From assembly GCA_903953985.1 (NCBI GenBank), contig CAJBLW010000177.1, forward strand, positions 1 to 13,669: a stretch of DNA of 13,669 nucleotides, in the 5' to 3' direction. Source of the DNA: an uncultured Burkholderiales bacterium (GTDB lineage Bacteria; Pseudomonadota; Gammaproteobacteria; Burkholderiales; Burkholderiaceae_C). The position numbers and the translations under genes were made by a program. Below the pieces are notes generated by a model, which saw only the letters and a list, made by a program, of their open reading frames with translations, searched no databases and was not told the DNA's origin. Of the stretch, positions 6,037-13,536 are shown one piece after another; the first letter of the stretch is position 1; each line of letters begins with the position of its first letter.

Positions 6037-6459
6037 GTGAACTTTCGCAAACGCACCCCCTCGGCCGAGCCCGAGATCAACCTCATCCCATTCATCGATG
6101 TTTTGTTGGTGGTGCTCATCTTTTTGATGCTCACCACCACTTGGTCTCGCCTGACCGAAATCAACTTGACCTTACCCTTGGCGGATGCCCAAAAGCAAAA
6201 AGATCGGCCGCAACAAATTGTGCTCACGGTCAGTGCCCAAGGCCAATATGCAGTGAACAAATCCCCCATTGATGGCACCTCGGTGGGCGCTTTGGCTGCC
6301 GTTTTGGGGCCATTGACCTCCAAAGAGGCGACCTTGGTGATCAGCGCTGATGCACAGGCCAGTCACCAATCGGTGGTCAATGCCATGGAAGCGGCTCGCC
6401 GCACGGGGCTGTCGCAAATCACCTTCGCCACCCAATCTTCAGAGTCCTCGGGCTCCTAA
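6037..6459 (+). CDS. exbD: Biopolymer transport protein ExbD/TolR family
   Basis: A 140-residue partner of the preceding ExbB: a short cytoplasmic N-terminus, one membrane helix (about 17-34, INLIPFIDVLLVVLIFLMLT) and a periplasmic domain. Asp21 inside the helix is the conserved proton-carrying aspartate of ExbD/TolR. The GTG start at 6037 is chosen because it gives the usual NFRKR...EINLIPFIDV opening. The frame is open further upstream into exbB, but that extension is unlike the family. The spacing of 11 bp after exbB and 5 bp before lpxK indicates a single transcription unit with probable translational coupling. Whether the pair energises a TonB system or another envelope process cannot be decided here. 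Confidence 0.9.
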   Translation: MNFRKRTPSAEPEINLIPFIDVLLVVLIFLMLTTTWSRLTEINLTLPLADAQKQKDRPQQIVLTVSAQGQYAVNKSPIDGTSVGALAAVLGPLTSKEATLVISADAQASHQSVVNAMEAARRTGLSQITFATQSSESSGS

Positions 6460-6464
6460 CACCC

Positions 6465-7457
6465 ATGCGCCTGTCCGCCTGGCTGCACCAGCAATTGCCA
6501 CGGATCTGGACTTCTCGGGGTTTGATCGCTTGGCTGCTGCGTCCCGTGGCGCTTCTCCATGCAGCTTTACTCTGGACCCGAGCCCTGCTCTGGCGCCGGG
6601 GCTGGCGTCATGCGCATCGACTGCCGGTGCCGGTGATTGTGGTGGGCAATGTGGTGGCCGGCGGTGCCGGCAAAACGCCACTCACCATCGCCGTGGTGAA
6701 ACATCTACAGCAGCAGGGCTGGAATGCAGGTGTGATTTCACGTGGCCATGGCCGCGTGTTCAATGACATCCGTGGCGTCTCGCCCGGCAGCTTGCCCAGC
6801 GAGGTAGGGGATGAGCCCTTGCTGATTCATCAAAAAACCGGTGCCCCCGTGTGGGTAGCGACCCTCCGTGCTGAGGCCGGTCGTGCCTTGTTGCAAGCGC
6901 ACCCCGAAGTCAATGTATTGGTGTGCGACGACGGTCTGCAACACTGGGCCTTGGCTCGGGACCTGGAAATCTGCGTCATGGACGATCGCGGCGTGGGCAA
7001 CGGCTGGCTGCTGCCGGCCGGGCCTTTACGCGAGCCCTGGCCCCGGTCGGTGGACTTGCTGCTGCACACAGGAACCAATGGCTTGACGGGCGGTTTTCAG
7101 GCGCAGCGTCAATTGGCCCCACTGGCGCATGACGCTCAAGGCCGCAGCCTGGCCTTGACCAGCCTGATCGGTCAGCCTGTCGATGCGGTGGCCGGTCTCG
7201 CCCGCCCCGAGGCGTTTTTTGCCATGCTGCGCGCAGTCGGTCTGCAACTGCAGCACACTACTGCTTTACCCGACCATTTTGACTACGCAGACGGGTCGCC
7301 AAATCCATCAGGTCGCCTCTTGCTGTGCACAGAAAAAGACGCGGCAAAACTCTGGCTGCACCAGCCTGAGGCTTTAGCCGTACCCTTGGTGCTGACGCCC
7401 GAATCTGCGTTTTGGCAGGCGCTGGACCAGTGCCTTGCTGACAAATCGTTTCGCTGA
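6465..7457 (+). CDS. lpxK: Tetraacyldisaccharide 4'-kinase
   Basis: A 330-residue membrane-associated kinase that phosphorylates the 4' position of the tetraacyldisaccharide 1-phosphate to give lipid IVA, the sixth step of lipid A synthesis. A hydrophobic N-terminal helix lies around residues 19-43. The P-loop GNVVAGGAGKTP is at 61-72 (Lys70/Thr71), SRGHGR at 92-97, the DDGLQH motif at 155-160, and LPAGPLRE at 183-190. The C-terminal PDHFDYAD and CTEKDAAKL segments are typical of LpxK. Length is normal. No strong Shine-Dalgarno sequence precedes the ATG, and the 5-bp gap from exbD suggests coupling to the upstream genes. The downstream genes include kdsB, which supplies activated Kdo for the next step. 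Confidence 0.96.
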   Translation: MRLSAWLHQQLPRIWTSRGLIAWLLRPVALLHAALLWTRALLWRRGWRHAHRLPVPVIVVGNVVAGGAGKTPLTIAVVKHLQQQGWNAGVISRGHGRVFNDIRGVSPGSLPSEVGDEPLLIHQKTGAPVWVATLRAEAGRALLQAHPEVNVLVCDDGLQHWALARDLEICVMDDRGVGNGWLLPAGPLREPWPRSVDLLLHTGTNGLTGGFQAQRQLAPLAHDAQGRSLALTSLIGQPVDAVAGLARPEAFFAMLRAVGLQLQHTTALPDHFDYADGSPNPSGRLLLCTEKDAAKLWLHQPEALAVPLVLTPESAFWQALDQCLADKSFR

Positions 7458-7519
7458 AACGACCCGACTGGACAGCCAAAACCACTGACCGGCTAGCCTT
7501 GCGCCGTTATCATTGCTCC

Positions 7520-7726
7520 ATGGACACCAAACTGCTTGAACTGCTGGTCTGCCCGGTCACCAAAGGACCGCTTGATTTTGACCGCAAGACCCAGGAGCTG
7601 CTCTCGCGCAGCGCTCGCCTGGCTTATCCCGTGCGTAAGGGCATTCCCATCCTGCTCGAAAATGAAGCGCGCACCTTGAGTGACGAGGAAATCGAAAAAC
7701 TGGCTGCTTTGCGTCCCCCGCTTTGA
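7520..7726 (+). CDS. Trm112/YcaR-like small protein (UPF0434)
   Basis: A 68-residue protein beginning MDTKLLELLVCPVTKGPL, the usual opening of the YcaR/Trm112-like family, with YPVRKGIPILL (about 35-45) as the second hallmark. Family members that bind zinc carry CPxC. Here only one Cys (Cys11) remains and the second position is Thr, as in many proteobacterial homologues, so zinc binding is doubtful. The ATG at 7520 gives the family N-terminus. A TTG 21 bp upstream in frame is less likely. It lies between lpxK (62 bp) and kdsB (10 bp), its common position in proteobacteria. The function in bacteria is not well established. Confidence 0.9.
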   Translation: MDTKLLELLVCPVTKGPLDFDRKTQELLSRSARLAYPVRKGIPILLENEARTLSDEEIEKLAALRPPL

Positions 7727-7736
7727 AAGTCCAAGC

Positions 7737-8540
7737 ATGCGTCAGACCCTTCCCGACGGCAACTTCAGCGTCCTGATTCCCGCGCGCATGGCGTCAAGTC
7801 GCCTGCCGAACAAACCCCTGGCCGACATCGCCGGACTGCCCATGGTCGTGCGGGTCGCCCAGCGCGCCATGCTTTCAAACGCCCGACAAGTGGTGGTGGC
7901 GGCCGATGACGAACGCATCGTGGCCGCCTGCTCGGCCCACGGGGTGCAGGCGCTCCTGACCCGCCAAGACCATCTCAGTGGCAGCGACCGCCTGGCCGAA
8001 GCTTGCCAGCTGTTGGGCTTGAGCCATGAGGCCGTGGTGGTCAACGTGCAAGGCGACGAGCCACTGATCGAACCCGCACTGATTGACCAAGTGGCGCAAC
8101 TGCTCATCGACCGGCCGGAGGCCAGCATGAGCACAGCGGCCCACGCCATCACCCTGCTGAACGACTTCTGTAATCCAAATGTGGTCAAGGTGGTCACGGA
8201 CGCCCGTCAGATGGCCCTTTATTTCAGTCGTGCACCCATTCCCTGGTGGCGTGATGGGCAAAGTGCCGCTCCTAACTTGAGCAAGGACCACGAACCCTTC
8301 ACCCTACTGCCCAGCCCGCCACCCCTGCGACATGTGGGCATTTACGCCTACCGCGCCAATTTTTTGGCCCAATTCCCCCTATTGCCTCCGGCCCCCATTG
8401 AGCAGCTGGAGTCTCTGGAACAGCTGCGCGCCCTGTGGCACGGACACCGCATTGCCGTTTACACCACCGACCAAGCCCCCGGCCAGGGAGTGGACACCCT
8501 AGAAGATTTGGAACGCGTTCGCGCCGCGATCGGGGCGTAA
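7737..8540 (+). CDS. kdsB: 3-deoxy-manno-octulosonate cytidylyltransferase
   Basis: A 267-residue cytoplasmic enzyme that activates Kdo with CTP to CMP-Kdo for transfer onto lipid IVA. Clear motifs are the nucleotide-binding IPARMASSRLPNKPLADI near residues 14-31, RQDHLSGSDRLAEA (about 76-89), VVNVQGDEPLI (about 101-111), and the later LYFSRAPIPW and RHVGIYAYR segments. The ATG at 7737 is chosen. The frame is open back to 7680, but that stretch overlaps the upstream small gene and has no family similarity. It follows that gene by 10 bp and closes the exbB-to-kdsB cluster, placing it with lpxK in the same lipopolysaccharide core pathway. Confidence 0.96.
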   Translation: MRQTLPDGNFSVLIPARMASSRLPNKPLADIAGLPMVVRVAQRAMLSNARQVVVAADDERIVAACSAHGVQALLTRQDHLSGSDRLAEACQLLGLSHEAVVVNVQGDEPLIEPALIDQVAQLLIDRPEASMSTAAHAITLLNDFCNPNVVKVVTDARQMALYFSRAPIPWWRDGQSAAPNLSKDHEPFTLLPSPPPLRHVGIYAYRANFLAQFPLLPPAPIEQLESLEQLRALWHGHRIAVYTTDQAPGQGVDTLEDLERVRAAIGA

Positions 8541-8646
8541 GCCTGTTTTGAGCCTCGCGTGATATTCTCACTGCAGTTGTCTGCCGCACCATGGGCCCCT
8601 TCGAGGCTTGGCGGACCCACTCCATGACAAGCGATAAGGAACTTCC

Positions 8647-9303
8647 ATGAGACTGATTTTGTTGGGCGCACCCGGCGCAGGCAAAGGCACCCAAGCCACT
8701 TTCATTTGCCAAAAATACGACATTCCCCAAATTTCGACTGGCGACATGCTTCGAGCTGCCGTCAAGGCCGGTACTGCGCTGGGTCTGCAAGCCAAAGCCG
8801 TCATGGAATCGGGCGGGCTGGTCAGCGACGACCTGATCATCAACCTGGTCAAGGAACGCATCGCCCAGACCGACTGCGCCAACGGCTTCCTGTTTGACGG
8901 TTTCCCCCGCACCATCCCCCAGGCCGACGCCATGAAAGCTGCCGGCGTCAAACTCGACTACGTGCTCGAAATCGACGTGCCCTTTGAAGCCATCATCGAA
9001 CGCATGAGCGGCCGCCGCTCACATCCCGCCTCTGGCCGCACCTACCACGTGAAGTTCAATCCGCCAAAAGTGGCTGGTGTGGACGATGTGACCGGGGAGC
9101 CCCTGGTGCAACGTGCGGACGACCAAGAAGAAACCGTCAAGAAGCGTCTTCAGGTCTACAGCGACCAGACCCGCCCCCTGGTGGACTACTATTCCAACTG
9201 GGCCCAGGCCGATGCCTCCTCTGCGCCCAAGTACCGCGCCATCAGCGGTACAGGCAGCGTGGAAGACATCACAGCGCGCGCATTTGCCGCCCTGGCCCAA
9301 TAA
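8647..9303 (+). CDS. adk: Adenylate kinase
   Basis: A 218-residue long-form adenylate kinase that interconverts ATP + AMP and 2 ADP. The P-loop GAPGAGKGTQ is at residues 7-16, and the AMP-binding part includes STGDMLRAAV and LFDGFPRT (about 81-88). The LID domain (GRRSHPASGRTYH through GEPLVQRADDQEETV, about 122-162) is of the non-zinc type, with no Cys cluster. Length agrees with proteobacterial Adk. AAGGA stands 6 nt before the ATG. It lies 106 bp after kdsB with its own likely promoter in the gap, although no clear boxes were found, and it ends at a strong intrinsic terminator. Confidence 0.98.
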   Translation: MRLILLGAPGAGKGTQATFICQKYDIPQISTGDMLRAAVKAGTALGLQAKAVMESGGLVSDDLIINLVKERIAQTDCANGFLFDGFPRTIPQADAMKAAGVKLDYVLEIDVPFEAIIERMSGRRSHPASGRTYHVKFNPPKVAGVDDVTGEPLVQRADDQEETVKKRLQVYSDQTRPLVDYYSNWAQADASSAPKYRAISGTGSVEDITARAFAALAQ

Positions 9304-9340
9304 TCCACGGCGCTTAGCCGTCAGTCTGCACTGACACGAC

Positions 9341-9367
9341 AAGCCCCTTTTCAGGGGCTTTGTTGTT
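9341..9367 (+). terminator. Rho-independent terminator of adk
   Basis: The stem AAGCCCC/GGGGCTT (9341-9347 and 9354-9360) with a 6-nt loop is followed by TGTTGTT. The stem lies 37 bp after the adk stop codon. The T-tract is interrupted by G, but the stem is strong. Confidence 0.85.
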
Positions 9368-9560
9368 GGCGGACGACACATCGAGGCGCTGAGCACATCG
9401 GCTGGCTGGCTACTGCCTCGAGCTGATCGGGCACTGTGACCTACATCTGTGCTTTACCGTGAAAGACCCTCGGTGCTTCCACAACGGTTTCACCTCGGCT
9501 TCACCAGTTCAGGTCCAATTTCAGGCTTTTTTTCATGGCAAGCTTGCATAACCAAGAAAA

Positions 9561-9576
9561 CTGTTTAAAAATACAG
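9561..9576 (+). promoter_or_regulatory. LexA (SOS) box upstream of lexA
   Basis: CTGT, 8 nt of AT-rich sequence (TTAAAAAT), then ACAG is a perfect match to the CTGT-N8-ACAG core of the proteobacterial LexA operator, 44 bp before the lexA start. A possible -35 (TTGCAT, 9544-9549) lies just upstream, so LexA bound here would block its own promoter. This is the usual autoregulation. Confidence 0.85.
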
Positions 9577-9620
9577 TCACTGGATGAAAAAACAGCCCAA
9601 ATCCCCACCAGGAGACCGCC

Positions 9621-10292
9621 ATGACCGACAGCCCCAAACTGACCGCACGCCAACAAGAAATTCTGGAACTGATCCAGAACACCATTTCCAACACCGGCGC
9701 ACCCCCTACCCGCGCCGAAATCGCCAGCGTTCTGGGTTTCAAATCACCCAACGCTGCAGAAGAGCACCTCAAAGCCCTCGCTCGCAAGGGCGCGATCGAA
9801 TTGGTCAGCGGCACCTCGCGTGGCATTCGCCTCAAAGGCAGCTCGCGCAACCACCCACGCGCGCCTTCTGATTTGTTCAGCCTCAGCTTGCCCGGCCTGG
9901 GGCAGCTGTGTCTGCCCTTGGTGGGGCGAGTGGCTGCGGGCTCGCCCATCCTGGCGCAAGAACACGTCGACCGGACCTACCAGCTCGAAAGCAGTCTGTT
10001 TGCCCAGCAACCTGACTACCTGCTGCGGGTTCGTGGCATGTCCATGCGGGATGCCGGCATCATGGACGGCGACCTGTTGGCCGTCAAATCCACCAAGGAA
10101 GTGCGCAACGGGCAGATCGTGGTGGCCCGCCTGGGTGACGAAGTCACGGTCAAACGCTTGCACAAAACCGCCTCCGGCATCGAACTGCTGCCCGAAAACC
10201 CCGACTACCCGACCATTGTGGTCCACCCCGGCGAGCCCTTTGACATTGAAGGCCTGGCCGTGGGCCTGATCCGCAACAGCTTCGTCATGTGA
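9621..10292 (+). CDS. lexA: LexA repressor (SOS master regulator)
   Basis: A 223-residue SOS repressor and latent self-cleaving peptidase (S24 family). The N-terminal winged helix (1-70) includes TRAEIASVLGFKSPNAAEEHL (30-50), the recognition-helix region. The cleavage site Ala106-Gly107 lies in VGRVAAGSP. The catalytic Ser141 (in RGMSMRDAGI) and Lys178 (in GDEVTVKRL) are both present. The linker between DNA-binding and peptidase domains (about 72-98) is longer than in the 202-residue E. coli protein, as is common in Betaproteobacteria. RecA filaments would trigger cleavage after DNA damage. The start has AGGAG 6-7 nt upstream, and a perfect SOS box precedes it. A small unassigned gene follows 112 bp downstream on the same strand. 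Confidence 0.98.
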   Translation: MTDSPKLTARQQEILELIQNTISNTGAPPTRAEIASVLGFKSPNAAEEHLKALARKGAIELVSGTSRGIRLKGSSRNHPRAPSDLFSLSLPGLGQLCLPLVGRVAAGSPILAQEHVDRTYQLESSLFAQQPDYLLRVRGMSMRDAGIMDGDLLAVKSTKEVRNGQIVVARLGDEVTVKRLHKTASGIELLPENPDYPTIVVHPGEPFDIEGLAVGLIRNSFVM

Positions 10293-10392
10293 CATTTTTC
10301 AGTCGCGGCCTCAGGTGGCGGGCGCTGTTTATCAGCCCTGAATCCGACGACTTCCTCCAACAATCCTGCCTGTGTCCAACCTCCATGCTTTT

Positions 10393-10398
10393 GAAAGG
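10393..10398 (+). promoter_or_regulatory. Ribosome binding site deciding the start of the small gene after lexA
   Basis: GAAAGG is placed 6 nt before the ATG at 10405. The longer GTG start at 10372 in the same frame has no comparable site, so the shorter protein is preferred. Confidence 0.55.
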
Positions 10399-10404
10399 TT
10401 TCAC

Positions 10405-10734
10405 ATGGGAATCGCTCTGCTTGCCCTTTCAGGTCTGTTCAAGAACCTGACCTCCTTCTCCACCGGCACCCCAGTACAGGCTTTGTCCAAAAGACAGCCT
10501 GTACGCCCGCACCCCGAATGGGCCATTCGGTCCGCACCTTGTGCCATGCCATCCCAAGGCAAGACGACATTGGCCAAACGCCAACCTAGCCTGCGCGTCC
10601 TGCGTGTCCATGAAAGTGGTCAACAAACAACCGGGGCGGGACGTATGGTGATCTCCGGACGCATGGCCGACGTCTGCGCCGAACTCGATCGGCTGGTGGC
10701 CATAGAAGCACGGCACCGACATTCCGGAGGCTGA
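10405..10734 (+). CDS. Small hypothetical protein downstream of lexA
   Basis: A 109-residue basic protein of unknown function. The N-terminal 60 residues are low in recognisable structure, with a short hydrophobic start (MGIALLALSGLF) and many Pro, Arg and Thr, so probably disordered or a weak membrane or signal-like segment. The C-terminal part (about 63-101) looks folded: LRVLRVHESG, then GRMVISGRMADVCAELDRLVAIEA, a strand followed by an amphipathic helix. I recall a similar ISGRMADVCAELDRL ending in small Burkholderiales proteins, but cannot name a family. Start choice rests on GAAAGG before the ATG at 10405; a GTG at 10372 would add 11 residues. It follows lexA in the same direction with no terminator seen between them, so co-expression with the SOS regulator is possible. 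Confidence 0.65.
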   Translation: MGIALLALSGLFKNLTSFSTGTPVQALSKRQPVRPHPEWAIRSAPCAMPSQGKTTLAKRQPSLRVLRVHESGQQTTGAGRMVISGRMADVCAELDRLVAIEARHRHSGG

Positions 10735-10870
10735 CCGCAGGCCTGTGCCACAAACAGCCCGCAAGATCCAAGTTTGGGTTGCTGTGGCATCAATCGAGTC
10801 ACAACCGCACGCATCAAAGCATCACTCATATGTGCCGGATTGGCGAAAGTCAGTCACGTGACAAGGCACA

Positions 10871-11887
10871 ATGTCGGGCATGAACATTGTGATCCTTGAT
10901 GACTACCAGGATGTCGTCCGCAAACTCGACTGCGCAGCCAAACTCGAGAACTACCCAGCCAAGGTCTACACCAACACGGTCAAAGGCATTGGCCAGTTGT
11001 CGGTTAGGCTCAAAGACGCCGATGTGATTGTCTTGATCCGCGAACGCACGGGTTTGAACCGCGCCCTGATCGAGAAGCTGCCCCGGCTCAAAATGATCGC
11101 CCAAACCGGCCGGGTGGGCCACCACATCGACTTGGCGGCCTGCACCGAGCGCGGCGTGGCCGTGGCCGAAGGTGTGGGCTCGCCCACTGCCCCGGCTGAA
11201 CTCACCTGGGCCCTGGTCATGGCGGCCACCCGAAGGTTGCCTCAATACATCAGCAGCCTCAAACACGGTGCATGGCAGCAATCGGGACTCAAGTCCAGCT
11301 CGATGCCGGTCAACTTTGGCATGGGCACAGTGCTCAAAGGCAAAACTCTGGGCATCTGGGGCTACGGCAAAATCGGCCAACTGGTGGCTGGCTTCGGCAA
11401 AGCTTTCGGCATGCATGTGCAGATCTGGGGAAGCGACGAATCTCGCGTGCGCGCGGTCAAGGACGGGCATGCTGCGGCCACCAGTCGGGAAACTTTTTTT
11501 CAGACCACGGATGTGCTGACCTTGCACCTGAGGTTGACTGAAACCACCACTGGCATCGTCACCAGCGATGACTTGGGGCTCATGAAACCCACGGCCTTGC
11601 TGGTCAACACCTCGCGTGCCGAACTGATCGAAACCAACGCCCTGATTGGAGCCCTCAACCGGGGCAGACCCGGTATGGCGGCAGTCGACGTGTTTGAATC
11701 CGAGCCGATTTTGCAAGGCTCAGCCTTGCTGCGGCTAGAAAACTGCATATGCACGCCTCATATTGGTTATGTCGAAAAAGACAGTTATGAAATGTATTTT
11801 GGATCAGCTTTTGACAACGTCGTCAACTTCATCAAAGGCACGCCGACCAACATCGTCAATCCGGGGGCATTGCAGGTTCGACGCTGA
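10871..11887 (+). CDS. D-2-hydroxyacid dehydrogenase family protein
   Basis: A 338-residue NAD(P)-dependent enzyme of the D-isomer-specific 2-hydroxyacid dehydrogenase family, which reduces 2-oxoacids to D-2-hydroxyacids or the reverse. The catalytic domain is in two parts around a central Rossmann domain. The cofactor motif GIWGYGKIG is at residues 161-169. The catalytic triad is visible as Arg249 (NTSRAELIE), Glu278 (DVFESEP) and His297 (TPHIGY). The residues replacing the SerA-type loop near 75-110 (QTGRVGHHIDLAAC and SPTAPAELTWAL) are of the broad phosphoglycerate dehydrogenase-like subgroup. No ACT domain is present, so it is not a feedback-regulated SerA. The ATG at 10871 has AAGG close upstream; an ATG at 10880 is an alternative. 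The exact substrate is unknown. Confidence 0.9.
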   Translation: MSGMNIVILDDYQDVVRKLDCAAKLENYPAKVYTNTVKGIGQLSVRLKDADVIVLIRERTGLNRALIEKLPRLKMIAQTGRVGHHIDLAACTERGVAVAEGVGSPTAPAELTWALVMAATRRLPQYISSLKHGAWQQSGLKSSSMPVNFGMGTVLKGKTLGIWGYGKIGQLVAGFGKAFGMHVQIWGSDESRVRAVKDGHAAATSRETFFQTTDVLTLHLRLTETTTGIVTSDDLGLMKPTALLVNTSRAELIETNALIGALNRGRPGMAAVDVFESEPILQGSALLRLENCICTPHIGYVEKDSYEMYFGSAFDNVVNFIKGTPTNIVNPGALQVRR

Positions 11888-12015
11888 ACAGCTTGGCCCA
11901 AGTCGCAATGACTGAGGACATAATCGGCGCTTACTGTCCGGCCCACATGTCCATTCGCACAGCGAATCAACACGTTTTTTGACCAGGCCTTGCGCCTTGT
12001 ATTCATACTTCCAAC

Positions 12016-13002
12016 ATGACTCTTTCATTTTCCAAAGTTGCCATCATCGGCGCCGGCGCCATGGGCCGGGGCATTGCCCAAATCGCCGCGCAAGCAGGCA
12101 GCCAGGTCTGGCTTTTCGACACACAAGCCGAAGCCATTCAAAAAGCCCGCGATGCGGTGTTCCAGCAATGGGACAAGTTGCAAGAAAAAGGCCGCTTGAG
12201 CGCCGAAGCCGTGGCAGGCTACAAAAGCCGCCTCCTGGGCGCTGCCAGCCTGCAAGACCTGGCCGAGTGCGAGTTGGTGGTCGAAGCCATCGTCGAAAGG
12301 CTCGACATCAAGAAAAGCCTGTTCACCGATCTAGAAAAAGTACTGACACCCAGCGCCGTATTGGTCACCAACACCTCGTCGCTCTCGGTCACGGCCATTG
12401 CCGCCGCCTTGCAGCGGCCAGCCCAGTTTGCAGGCTACCACTTCTTCAACCCTGTCCCCCTGATGAAGGTGGTCGAGGTGATTGCGGGCCTCAAAACAGA
12501 CCCCGCTGTTTGCCAACGCCTGACCGAATTTGCACGCCAAATGGGCCACACACCCGTCCAAGCACAAGACACGCCGGGTTTCATCGTCAACCACGCGGGT
12601 CGCGGTTATGGCACCGAAGCGCTGCGCATTGTGAGCGAAGGCATTGCCGACTTCGCCACCATCGACCGCATCCTGCGCGATCAGGTGGGCTTCAAACTGG
12701 GTCCCTTCGAGCTGTTTGACCTGACAGCCCTGGACGTGTCGCACCACGTCATCGAAGCGATTTACCACCAGTACTACGAAGAGCCACGCTACCGCCCCAA
12801 CGTCATCACCGCCCAGCGCTTGGCAGGGGGTGTGGTCGGGAAAAAAGTGGGCGAAGGCTTTTACAAATACGTGGATGGCGCAGCACAAGTGCCCGCCGAA
12901 CCATCGGTGCCTGTGGTGGACAGCATCCCACCTGTTTGGGTCTCGCCCCGCGCAGCCCGCCGCATGGAACTGTTGCAACTGCTCAAGGACCTGGGTGCCT
13001 AA
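12016..13002 (+). CDS. 3-hydroxyacyl-CoA dehydrogenase, N-terminal part (ends at an in-frame TAA)
   Basis: A 328-residue frame that contains a complete NAD-binding and first C-terminal 3-hydroxyacyl-CoA dehydrogenase unit. The motif GAGAMG is at residues 12-17, Asp35 for NAD ribose, the substrate-binding TNTSSLSV at 118-125, catalytic His142 (YHFFNPVP) and Glu154 (VVEVI), and FIVNH at 189-193. GKKVGEGFYKY (275-285) ends the first domain. It would oxidise L-3-hydroxyacyl-CoA to 3-oxoacyl-CoA in beta-oxidation-like or phenylacetate (PaaH/PaaC-type) degradation. The TAA at 13000-13002 falls in a linker, and the same frame continues for 177 codons with the second domain normal for the roughly 500-residue PaaH type. 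A protein of this length could still be active, since single-unit enzymes of about 280-300 residues exist. Confidence 0.88.
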   Translation: MTLSFSKVAIIGAGAMGRGIAQIAAQAGSQVWLFDTQAEAIQKARDAVFQQWDKLQEKGRLSAEAVAGYKSRLLGAASLQDLAECELVVEAIVERLDIKKSLFTDLEKVLTPSAVLVTNTSSLSVTAIAAALQRPAQFAGYHFFNPVPLMKVVEVIAGLKTDPAVCQRLTEFARQMGHTPVQAQDTPGFIVNHAGRGYGTEALRIVSEGIADFATIDRILRDQVGFKLGPFELFDLTALDVSHHVIEAIYHQYYEEPRYRPNVITAQRLAGGVVGKKVGEGFYKYVDGAAQVPAEPSVPVVDSIPPVWVSPRAARRMELLQLLKDLGA

Positions 13003-13536
13003 ATCGAAACCGGTGCATCGCCCTCACCCGATGCGCTGACCCTCGTCGCTCCGCTGGGCTTTGACATCACCACCGTGGCCGTGGTTGAACGGCTGGACCC
13101 GGCCCGCACCGTAGGCATCGACATGCTGTTTGAGGACACTTCCACCAAGCGGCGCGTGCTGGCCACCAACCCGGCCACGCGCATCGACATGCGCGATGCG
13201 GCCCATGCCTTGTTTGCCCGAGACGGCAAAGCCGTCTCGGTCATCCGCGACAGCGGGGGTTTTGTCACCCAACGCGTGGTGGCGTCCATCGTCAACATCG
13301 CGTCGGACATGTGCCAGCAACGCATCTGCAGCCCACAAGATCTGGAAACAGCCGTCACCCTGGGACTGGCCTACCCCATGGGCCCCTTGGCCATGGGCAA
13401 CCTCTTGGGGCCCGACAGCATCCTGGAAGTGCTGTTCAACCTGCAAACAGTTTATGGAGACCCCCGTTATCGCCCCAGCCCCTGGTTGCGCCGCCGCGGT
13501 GCGATTGGCCTGTCCTTGATGCACACGGAAGATTAA
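13003..13536 (+). pseudogene. Second domain of the 3-hydroxyacyl-CoA dehydrogenase, separated by a premature stop
   Basis: This is the in-frame continuation of the preceding gene: 177 codons directly after its TAA, then a normal TAA at 13534-13536. It encodes a linker and small alpha/beta segment (LTLVAPLGFDITTVAVVERLD onward), then a second dehydrogenase C-terminal domain with SVIRDSGGFVTQRVVASIVNI, AVTLGLAYPMGPLAMGNLLG and DPRYRPSPWLRRR. Joined to the upstream part it gives about 506 residues, the size I expect for PaaH-type enzymes of Burkholderiales. The first usable start in the frame is GTG at 13075, without a ribosome binding site and already inside the domain, so independent translation as a full domain is unlikely. 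Codon quality is undisturbed, which points to a recent single-base change, readthrough or a base-calling error. Confidence 0.75.

Larger units (their letters stand above)
9304..9620. other. adk-lexA intergenic region
   Basis: A 317-bp stretch holding the adk terminator at its left end and the lexA control region (SOS box, ribosome binding site AGGAG) at its right end. Between about 9368 and 9530 no gene, RNA or repeat was recognised. Confidence 0.6.

Noticed and set aside
10746..10788. TGCCACA/TGTGGCA inverted repeat upstream of the D-2-hydroxyacid dehydrogenase
   Set aside because: Only 7 bp pair before a large irregular interior, with no T-run or promoter context, so it is too weak to call.
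10620..10829. Minus-strand 69-codon frame across the end of the small gene after lexA
   Set aside because: It overlaps the better-supported plus-strand gene, has no good ribosome binding site and no recognisable motif.
10850..11716. Minus-strand frame opposite the D-2-hydroxyacid dehydrogenase (288 codons)
   Set aside because: It mirrors a gene with a full catalytic triad on the plus strand, and its translation has no family resemblance.
13075..13536. Second dehydrogenase part as an independent gene starting at GTG 13075
   Set aside because: There is no ribosome binding site, and the start would cut into the domain that is in frame with the upstream gene. A continuous gene with a premature stop explains the sequence better.
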